Shown piece by piece: positions 15,031-20,685 of a DNA stretch of 20,685 nucleotides. The position numbers and the translations under genes are program-made. The notes beneath the pieces were generated by a model that saw only the letters and a program-made list of their open reading frames with translations, made no database searches and was not told the origin of the DNA. Source of the DNA: Acuticoccus sp038745295 (GTDB lineage Bacteria; Pseudomonadota; Alphaproteobacteria; Rhizobiales; Amorphaceae); assembly GCA_038745295.1 (NCBI GenBank), contig JBCDLN010000031.1:1-20685 (forward strand), in the 5' to 3' direction. How positions within the stretch are numbered: position 1 is the first letter of the stretch; every line of letters begins with the position of its first letter.

Positions 15031-17136
15031 ATGAAATGCGGCGCAAAGAGAGCGGGGCGTTGCATGATTAGGGTCGGAGTGGACGTGGGCGGGACCTTCA
15101 CCGATGTGGTGCTGGACCGGCCAGGGCAGGCGATTGTGGTGCACAAAGTGCCCTCCACCCCAGCGGACCAGTCAGAGGGCGTTGTCAAAGGCGTCACCGA
15201 GATCTGCGCCATGGCCGGCGTCGCGCCCAGCGCCATCGACATGGTGCTTCACGGCACAACCGTTGCCACCAACATGGTCATTGAGCGCAAAGGCGCGCGG
15301 GTGGGCATGCTCACCACGCGCGGCTTCCGCGATATTTTGCACATGGCGCGGCATAAGCGGCCGCACAATTTCTCCCTCCAATTCGACGTGCCCTGGCAGT
15401 CAAAACCGCTCGTCAAGCGGCGCGACAGGCTGCCCATCACCGAGCGCCTCTCCCCGCCCACAGGCGAGGTGGCGGTTCCCCTCGATGAGGACGAAGTGCG
15501 CGCGGCGGCCCGGCTTTTCAAAAAGCGCGGGCTCGACGCTGTCATAATCGGCTTCCTGTTTGCCTTCCTCAACGACGATCATGAAAAGCGCGCCAAGGCC
15601 ATTGTTGCCGAAGAGATGCCGGACGCGTTCGTGTCATGCTCATCGGAGGTGGTGAACGTCATCCGCGAATATGAGCGCTTCTCCACCTGCGCCATGAACG
15701 CCTACATCGGCCCCAAAACGAGCCTCTACCTCAAAAACCTGGAAAGCTGCCTGCGGTCGGCGGGGGTTGAGGCGGTGGTGCGCATCATGCAGTCGAACGG
15801 TGGCATTTCGACGGTGAAGAACTCGTCTGAACGGCCGGTGGGCCTCCTTCTATCGGGCCCTGCTGGGGGCGTGATCGGCGGCAAATGGACTGGCGAAGCA
15901 GCCGGCGCTGACGATGTGATCACCATCGATATCGGCGGCACCTCGGCCGACATCTCCGTCATCCAGGGCGGTGAGGTGCGGATCAAAAACCCCCGCGATA
16001 CCGAAGTCGCCTCGCTGCCCGTCCTGGTGCCGATGATTGATATTGATGCGATCGGCGCTGGCGGCGGGTCCATCGCCTATATCGATCAAGGCGGGGCATT
16101 TCGCGTTGGCCCCCGCTCCGCTGGCGCTGATCCTGGCCCGGCGTGCTACGGGCGTGGTGGCACCGAGCCCACCGTCACCGACGCCCAAGTGGTGTTGGGA
16201 CGGCTTGACCCGGACCAGTTCTTGGGGGGCGACCTCACCATTGATGAAAGCCTCGCGCGCCGCGCCATCGAAACCCACATCGCCGGGCCGCTCGGTCTCA
16301 GCGTTGAAGATGCCGCCCTCGGTATCTTGAAAATCATCAACAACAACATGGCCCTTGCCATCAACGCCAACTCGGTGGCGAAGGGGATTGACCCGCGCAC
16401 CTTCTCGTTGATGGGCTTTGGTGGTGCTGGCCCCCTTCACGCAGCAGCCCTCGCCGACCTTATCAGCGCCAAGGACGTCATCAGCCCGCTCCAGCCCGGG
16501 ATCACAGCGGCCATGGGCCTCCTCGTCACCGACTTGCAGTACGAGTACACCCACTCCGTCCTCACCGTGCTCAATCACGCCACCGATGATGAACTTGCCG
16601 AGCTCAACGCCCGGTTCGACGAGCTGCGCGCCCTTGCCGACGCGCAGCTCGACCTTGACGGCGTCGCGCTTGAGGCCCGCACCTACAAAAAGATCGCCGA
16701 ATGCCGCTACGTGGGCCAAGGGTTCGAGCTGCGCGCCGATGTGGCCGGCGGCCCTGTCACACAAGCGAACAAAAACGATGTGGTGGAAGCCTTCTTTGAT
16801 GCCCACAAACAGGTCTACGGCCACGCCTTCCGCGATCAGCTGACCGAGGTGATCACGTTGCGTCTGGTGGCAGCAGCCGGCACCGGCTCGCTGAACGTCG
16901 ACGCGTTGGGGGAGGGCGGCCGCACCAACCCGGCCGACGCGGTGATGTATAGCCGCCCCACTCGCTTTGATGAGGGCCAGCACGACACACCCCGCTACAA
17001 GCGATCAGCCCTTCGCGCCCATGACAGCGTCACCGGCCCCGCGATCATCTTGCAGCACAACTCCACCACCTTGGTGCCGCCCGGTTGGGACGCAAACGTC
17101 ATCCCTCACGGCGATCTGCGGCTCACAAAAACATAA
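15031..17136 (+). CDS. hyuA: Hydantoinase/oxoprolinase family protein, HyuA-like subunit
   Basis: ATP-binding subunit of a two-part enzyme of the N-methylhydantoinase/5-oxoprolinase/acetone carboxylase superfamily, which couples ATP hydrolysis to opening of an amide ring or to carboxylation. The 701 residues have the actin-like phosphate motifs VGVDVGGTFTDVV (15-27), GPAGGVIGGK (near 276-285) and IDIGGTSADIS (near 299-309), and the late GFGGAGPLHA (near 461-470). Start ATG 15031 has GAGGAG three bases upstream, which is close; a start at 15064 (MIRVGVDVGGTF) fits the family better but has a weaker ribosome-binding site. HyuB is encoded two genes downstream. The exact substrate cannot be told from sequence; acetone carboxylase is less likely because its gamma subunit gene is absent. 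Confidence 0.9.
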   Translation: MKCGAKRAGRCMIRVGVDVGGTFTDVVLDRPGQAIVVHKVPSTPADQSEGVVKGVTEICAMAGVAPSAIDMVLHGTTVATNMVIERKGARVGMLTTRGFRDILHMARHKRPHNFSLQFDVPWQSKPLVKRRDRLPITERLSPPTGEVAVPLDEDEVRAAARLFKKRGLDAVIIGFLFAFLNDDHEKRAKAIVAEEMPDAFVSCSSEVVNVIREYERFSTCAMNAYIGPKTSLYLKNLESCLRSAGVEAVVRIMQSNGGISTVKNSSERPVGLLLSGPAGGVIGGKWTGEAAGADDVITIDIGGTSADISVIQGGEVRIKNPRDTEVASLPVLVPMIDIDAIGAGGGSIAYIDQGGAFRVGPRSAGADPGPACYGRGGTEPTVTDAQVVLGRLDPDQFLGGDLTIDESLARRAIETHIAGPLGLSVEDAALGILKIINNNMALAINANSVAKGIDPRTFSLMGFGGAGPLHAAALADLISAKDVISPLQPGITAAMGLLVTDLQYEYTHSVLTVLNHATDDELAELNARFDELRALADAQLDLDGVALEARTYKKIAECRYVGQGFELRADVAGGPVTQANKNDVVEAFFDAHKQVYGHAFRDQLTEVITLRLVAAAGTGSLNVDALGEGGRTNPADAVMYSRPTRFDEGQHDTPRYKRSALRAHDSVTGPAIILQHNSTTLVPPGWDANVIPHGDLRLTKT

Positions 17137-17146
17137 AGGTGAGATG

Positions 17147-17569
17147 ATGAGTGATCTTGAAGCCAACAAAGCGCTCGCGCGCCGCATGCTGGAATTGTGG
17201 GGGACGTCCGAGGAAGACCCGCGCGCGTTCATCTCAGCTGACTATGTGAACCGCCAAGAGCCCTCCCTCCTGACGGGGTCCAACAACCTCGATCTCGATC
17301 GGTGGCTGGGCCTTCTCAGCGATTACAAGTCCGCATTCTCAGACCGCGGCGTGGAAATCCTCATCCAGATTGCCGAGGGTGATAAAGTCGCCACCCGCTG
17401 GCGCTTTCACGGAACCAACACGGGCGAGCTTTTGGGCCGCGCACCGTCCGGCCGCCGCGCCGTCTGGACCGGGATTGAGATTGACGTGATCCGGTATGGC
17501 AAGATCGAAGAAAGCTGGGTGGACTGGGACATGCACCGTTTCCTCCAGCAGGTAGGCCACATTTCTTAA
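17147..17569 (+). CDS. SnoaL/NTF2-like protein between hyuA and hyuB
   Basis: A 140-residue protein with the pattern of the NTF2-like/SnoaL alpha-beta barrel: an N-terminal helical part (NKALARRMLELWGTSEEDPRAFISADYVNR), a middle DLDRWLGLLSDYKSAFSD helix, then strands VEILIQIAEGDKVATRWRFHGTNTGELLG, VWTGIEIDVIRYGKIEESWVDWDMHRFLQQVG. The last block (G.I.E.W...D...QQ.G) is characteristic of SnoaL-like polyketide-cyclase/ester-cyclase relatives. Members are small-molecule-binding enzymes or ligand carriers. Two in-frame ATGs (17144 and 17147) follow AGGTGAG; the second is chosen for spacing. It begins 10 bp after the hyuA stop, so it is surely co-transcribed, and it may act on the substrate or product of HyuAB. 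The specific reaction is unknown. Confidence 0.8.
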   Translation: MSDLEANKALARRMLELWGTSEEDPRAFISADYVNRQEPSLLTGSNNLDLDRWLGLLSDYKSAFSDRGVEILIQIAEGDKVATRWRFHGTNTGELLGRAPSGRRAVWTGIEIDVIRYGKIEESWVDWDMHRFLQQVGHIS

Positions 17570-17653
17570 CTCGCAGTGCCGGCGGCAGACTGGCCGCCCT
17601 TTGGTTCGATGCGCCCGCCCAAGCGGCACCCGGCGCAGCTTTGAGGGGGTTTT

Positions 17654-19429
17654 ATGGGCAAGGACATCGACCCGATTACGCTTCAGGTCATTGGCGGGGC
17701 GCTTCACTCCATCGCCGAGCAGATGGGCAATGTCCTTTACCGGATGAGCTACTCATCCATCATCCGCGAAAGCCAGGACTTGGGCGCAGGCCTTTTCGAT
17801 ACCGACTATAACACCCTGTGCGAAAGCGATTCCACGCCCATGCACATTGGCTCGCTGCCCGGCTACCTGCGCGGCATCGGCAAGCGCGTCCCCAACGATG
17901 CCTTCAAGCCCGGTGACTGCATCATCCACAATCACCCCTATGAGGGCGCTTCCCACTCGCCCGACATTGCCATTGTGATGCCGGTCTTCTTTGAGGGCGA
18001 GCTTGTGGGCTTTTCGGCTAACACCGCCCACCACGTGGATATTGGCGCTGCAACCCCCGGCCTCATCATCGATGTGCCGGACATGTACGCTGAAGGGATG
18101 CTCTTCAACGGGCTGAAGCTTTACGAAGAGGGCCGGCGCAACGAGGCCCTTTGGCAGTACATTTCCGACAACACCCGCGTCCCAGGCCTCGTCATGGGCG
18201 ACTTGGAGGCGCAGATCGCTTCGGCCGAACTGGGCGTGCGGCGCCTGGAAGAACTCTTTGCCCGCTACGGGAAGGAGGATGTCCAGGCTGCCTGCAACGC
18301 GCTCATGGATTATACCGAACGCATGCTGCGCGCCGAAATCGCCAAAATCCCCGATGGCGAATACACCGCTGAAGGCTTCCTTGACGATGACGGCCGCACA
18401 CGCGGCAAAACGCTTCCCGTTAAAGTCACCGTGCGGGTGGAAGGTGACGGGGTGGAGGTGGATACAACGGGCTCAGCAGACCAAGTGCCCACCTGCTTTA
18501 ACGTGCCCTTCGATGGCTCCACCAAGGTCGCGTGCTACTTTGCTTTCCGTGCGCTCCTGTTGGACACCTACACCCACCAAAGCGACATCCCGCAAAACGA
18601 AGGCTCGTTCCGCCCCGTCAAAGTGACCTCCCCGCTGGGCTCCATCTATAACCCCGTTGCGCCCGTCGCGGCAGAAGCACGCTTTTGCCAGATCCAGCGG
18701 ATGGTGGACCTCATCATCAAAGCCCTTGCCCCCGTCATTCCCGACAAGGTGACCGCCGGCAACGGAGCCACGCTCTCCTTCGCGGCCTATTCAGGTGTTC
18801 GCCCCAATGGCGACTACTGGGTGTTTTTGGAGGTGAACGAAGCCGCCATGGGCGGCCGGCCTGCCTCGGACGGGCCAGACACCATCGAAGAGCTGATGCG
18901 CAACACGCGCAACAATCCCCTTGAAGACCTCGGGATGCACCTGCCGCTCCTATGCGACCGATATGAAGTGCGCGATGATGTGGCCCCAGGCGCCGGCCGG
19001 TTCCGCGGCGGTCAGGGCGTGGTGAAATCGCAGCGTTTTCTGACGCCAGGCTTCATGACTCACGAAAGCGATCGCCATGAAGACGCGCCGTGGGGCATCT
19101 TCGGCGGCAAAGACGGCGCGGTGGGTATGTTGACAGTGCACAACACCGCCCGGCCGGACGAGGTGCGCAATGAGCCCGCCAAGCTTTCCGGCCTCCGCGT
19201 CGAACCGGGCGATGTGATCTCTTACTATTCGCCAGCCGGCGGCGGCTTTGGCGATCCGTTGGAGCGCGAGCCCGATAAGGTGCTCGACGATGTGCTCGAT
19301 GGCTTCATCTCTGCTGAATCAGCCCATGCTGACTACGGCGTCGTTCTGACCGCAACCGACGATGGCTACGACTGGGGTCTTGATCTGGAGGCGACCACAC
19401 GCCTGCGCACTGAACGCCTAAGCACCTGA
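17654..19429 (+). CDS. hyuB: Hydantoinase/oxoprolinase family protein, HyuB-like subunit
   Basis: Second subunit of the HyuA/HyuB enzyme; in this superfamily the B-type subunit supplies a metal centre. The 591-residue protein opens with DPITLQVIGGALHSIAEQMGNVL. It carries the conserved NHPYEGASHSPDIAIVMPVF segment (93-112, with His101 and Asp104) and NTAHHVDIGAATPG (123-136, with His126, His127, Asp129), likely metal and substrate residues. The C-terminal region has the family glycine-rich elements GAGRFRGGQG and YYSPAGGGFGDPLERE. Length (about 590) fits N-methylhydantoinase B, and is shorter than acetone carboxylase alpha. The start ATG has GAGGGGG just upstream. It lies 84 bp after the SnoaL-like gene and completes the operon. 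Substrate remains open: hydantoin derivative, oxoproline-like lactam or other. Confidence 0.92.
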   Translation: MGKDIDPITLQVIGGALHSIAEQMGNVLYRMSYSSIIRESQDLGAGLFDTDYNTLCESDSTPMHIGSLPGYLRGIGKRVPNDAFKPGDCIIHNHPYEGASHSPDIAIVMPVFFEGELVGFSANTAHHVDIGAATPGLIIDVPDMYAEGMLFNGLKLYEEGRRNEALWQYISDNTRVPGLVMGDLEAQIASAELGVRRLEELFARYGKEDVQAACNALMDYTERMLRAEIAKIPDGEYTAEGFLDDDGRTRGKTLPVKVTVRVEGDGVEVDTTGSADQVPTCFNVPFDGSTKVACYFAFRALLLDTYTHQSDIPQNEGSFRPVKVTSPLGSIYNPVAPVAAEARFCQIQRMVDLIIKALAPVIPDKVTAGNGATLSFAAYSGVRPNGDYWVFLEVNEAAMGGRPASDGPDTIEELMRNTRNNPLEDLGMHLPLLCDRYEVRDDVAPGAGRFRGGQGVVKSQRFLTPGFMTHESDRHEDAPWGIFGGKDGAVGMLTVHNTARPDEVRNEPAKLSGLRVEPGDVISYYSPAGGGFGDPLEREPDKVLDDVLDGFISAESAHADYGVVLTATDDGYDWGLDLEATTRLRTERLST

Positions 19430-19503
19430 GCAGCCTTCTTGGTGTCTTTGCAATCGATGCCCGATGGCCGAGGCGTAGACGACCGCCCCGACCATCACCG
19501 TCT

Positions 19504-19525
19504 TTGTGTGACCCCGGTCACACAA
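19504..19525. promoter_or_regulatory. CRP-type 22-bp dyad upstream of the CxxC protein gene
   Basis: Arms TTGTGTGACC and GGTCACACAA are perfect reverse complements separated by CC. Inside them is TGTGA-N6-TCACA (19507-19522), the exact consensus half-sites of CRP/FNR-family regulators. It lies 7 bp before the GTG start at 19533. If a CRP-like activator bound it at -41.5, transcription would begin near 19556, next to the alternative ATG at 19557. It could instead be a repressor site or an RNA hairpin over the ribosome-binding site. The match is seen; the function is inferred. Confidence 0.55.
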
Positions 19526-19532
19526 GGTTTGG

Positions 19533-20423
19533 GTGGCAGACGCCCATGTCCTTGTCATGAGTGGCAGCCGTCATCCTTTGCGAAGCTTCCCCGCGCCCCT
19601 GCCTCAGCCAGAGCGAGCGCTGGCCTATCTTTATGACGTCTTTAGCGACCAGCCCCCACCGGTCGGCCCCTTCTGCGCAGATTGTTTTTCCCTAGAGGCC
19701 GAGCGGCGCATCCTAAGCCTCAACCCCATCCGTGATGCGCCCCCCGATGAAATCAGCCCCATCTTCTCAGAACACATTGAGTGCTCTGTGGGTGTAGATG
19801 GATTTTTCCATATTTTTCCGAGAGTTCTGGAGACGCTCTTTTTCGATGAGATGATCTACCCCGATGTGACCGCGATCGCGCTTTATTGCGGTCTCACGGA
19901 GTTGCCGGCGTCCCACCAGGAGGCGGTGGTGGACGCGGCCGCTTGCGCCATGGTGGGCTTCTTTGAAGGCGGCAGCACCGACCCCTTTTGTGACCCTTTC
20001 TACTCCCATGGCGGCGGGCATCGCCCTGGCCGCGCGGACGCTGGCCTCAGGCTGGTGCACCTTTTGCTGGCATTGCGGGTGGAGCCGCGCCAGATCTTTG
20101 AACGGATGGTGGCAACGAACTCCCCCACCACGTGGGATATGTTTGCCCGGGCGCTCACCAGGCCTGCGTGGCTTCGCGTGGCATGGGCCGGCAATTCCCT
20201 CGGCCCCATTGAGGCACAGATCGATGCCATCGCCTGGGCTGACTTCTTTGCGGTGGTGGGTCAGCGCACATTTGCCAAGGGTGCTGGCAAGCTTGACCCG
20301 AGCGGCCCCAAATCCATGCGCCAAGGGGCGGCGCACGCCAACTATCACGCGCGGCTTGCCGCCATGGAGCGCAAGCCACGCGCTCAACGGATGAAGCAGT
20401 TGGCAAGGGCCCTTAAGGGGTAG
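19533..20423 (+). CDS. Uncharacterised protein with N-terminal CxxC motif
   Basis: A 296-residue soluble protein of unknown function. An N-terminal Cys48-Ala-Asp-Cys51 (GPFCADCFS) is followed by LEAERRILSLNPIRDAPPDEISPIFSE and then VDGFFHIFPRVLETLF. This order (CxxC, acidic helix ending in a P-I/L-R-D turn, then a 'D.F..F.PR.LE' helix) matches my memory of a widespread family of uncharacterised bacterial proteins. The rest is mostly helical with a Trp-rich middle (TWDMFARALTRPAWLRVAWAG) and a basic C-terminus (RKPRAQRMKQLARALKG). No signal peptide or membrane helix is clear. The start is uncertain: GTG 19533 has AAGG nearby, while ATG 19557 would lack a ribosome-binding site. It follows hyuB by 103 bp but has its own dyad upstream, so it may be a separate unit. 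Confidence 0.65.
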   Translation: MADAHVLVMSGSRHPLRSFPAPLPQPERALAYLYDVFSDQPPPVGPFCADCFSLEAERRILSLNPIRDAPPDEISPIFSEHIECSVGVDGFFHIFPRVLETLFFDEMIYPDVTAIALYCGLTELPASHQEAVVDAAACAMVGFFEGGSTDPFCDPFYSHGGGHRPGRADAGLRLVHLLLALRVEPRQIFERMVATNSPTTWDMFARALTRPAWLRVAWAGNSLGPIEAQIDAIAWADFFAVVGQRTFAKGAGKLDPSGPKSMRQGAAHANYHARLAAMERKPRAQRMKQLARALKG

Positions 20424-20570
20424 CGCCAACGCGCTGCACCCCCACACAAGAGCCTCAGCACGGGGCGCTTTTGCACGTCTGGGGCGCCTCGATGTAGAAG
20501 CTTCGAAGGGTGTTCACGCTCAGCTGCGCCAAAACTCAGAAGTGCCGGCAAAGAACCCTTCCCATGTTCC

Positions 20571-20587
20571 TTTGGTGGGACACCAAA
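20571..20587. repeat. Short inverted repeat TTTGGTG-GGA-CACCAAA
   Basis: A perfect 7-bp inverted repeat with a 3-base centre in the intergenic region after the CxxC protein gene. It could be an operator or a small hairpin; it has no T-run and is not a terminator. Nothing nearby in the window identifies its role. Confidence 0.35.
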
Positions 20588-20628
20588 CAGCGACGTTCCT
20601 TCGGAGCCGACACGGTCAGAAGCCCGCG

Positions 20629-20685
20629 GTGGGCCTGATGGGTCAACCCCGAAGAGCGAAGCGTGGGTTGATGCATCAGGCCCAC
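20629..20685. repeat. REP-like long inverted repeat at the right edge
   Basis: The left arm GTGGGCCTGATG-GG-TCAACCC (20629-20649) pairs with GGGTTGA-TG-CATCAGGCCCAC (20665-20685): 12 and 7 matched pairs around two mismatches, with a loop containing the repetitive GAAGAGCGAAGCG. The arrangement, a strong imperfect hairpin in intergenic DNA with a GCGAAGCG loop, is like dispersed palindromic (REP/hairpin-type) elements of proteobacteria. It reaches the last base of the window and may extend beyond it. Confidence 0.6.

Noticed and set aside
15850..16983. A 377-codon open frame on the minus strand
   Set aside because: It lies wholly inside hyuA, whose ATPase motifs are unbroken on the plus strand, and its product is not protein-like.
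15031..19429. Acetone or acetophenone carboxylase operon
   Set aside because: The B-type subunit is too short for acetone carboxylase alpha, and the intervening gene is SnoaL-like with no gamma-subunit features; a general HyuA/HyuB call is safer.
1..20685. rRNA, tRNA, CRISPR arrays, insertion sequences
   Set aside because: No cloverleaf or rRNA-like stretch, no regularly spaced repeats and no transposase or integrase reading frame were seen on either strand by eye.

Overview
The window reads as chromosomal DNA of an alphaproteobacterium, probably of the Hyphomicrobiales/Rhodobacterales type. It is GC-rich with strong GC bias at third codon positions. It carries a nuo cluster with the long alphaproteobacterial form of NuoE, a typical PurB, and HyuA/HyuB proteins. 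No rRNA, tRNA, CRISPR array, transposase or integrase was seen.

Layout. (1) 38-8016 (+): nuoD, E, F, G, H and I of the proton-pumping NADH:quinone oxidoreductase (complex I), in canonical order. These are most of the peripheral arm plus NuoH, which holds much of the quinone channel. The usual continuation nuoJ-N is absent; nuoI is followed by a small exported cysteine-containing protein (8102-8518, +). A perfect 24-bp palindrome sits between nuoH and nuoI. (2) 8519-8958: no credible gene. (3) 8959-11378 (-): a PhyH-type 2-oxoglutarate/Fe(II) dioxygenase gene overlapping by 4 bp a stand-alone acyl-activating enzyme of the Aas (acyl-ACP synthetase) type, so the two are probably translated together. 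(4) 11550-12296 (-): an orphan glycosyltransferase-like protein with a DLD motif. (5) About 12500-13600: a visibly AT-richer stretch with a small XRE/Cro-C1-type regulator (-), several operator-like dyads and one doubtful small ORF. It looks like an accessory insertion or its remnant. (6) 13657-14973 (+): purB. (7) 15031-19429 (+): a hydantoinase/oxoprolinase operon, hyuA - SnoaL/NTF2-like - hyuB. (8) 19533-20423 (+): an uncharacterised CxxC protein, preceded by a perfect CRP-type dyad (TGTGA-N6-TCACA). (9) 20424-20685: intergenic DNA with two inverted repeats, one a long REP-like hairpin reaching the window edge.

How the genes work together. The Nuo subunits present cover NADH oxidation and FMN (NuoF), the Fe-S wire (NuoE, F, G, I) and the quinone site (NuoD, H). 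The antiporter-like membrane subunits must be encoded elsewhere if the complex is complete. The PhyH/Aas-like pair suggests activation and oxidation of an acyl chain. HyuA and HyuB would form a two-subunit ATP-dependent amidohydrolase or carboxylase-type enzyme. I found no clearly new multi-gene system. The most unusual points are the nuo break after nuoI, the nuoH-nuoI palindrome, the coupled PhyH/Aas-like pair, the NTF2-like gene inside the hyuAB operon, and the CRP-type site next to the CxxC gene.
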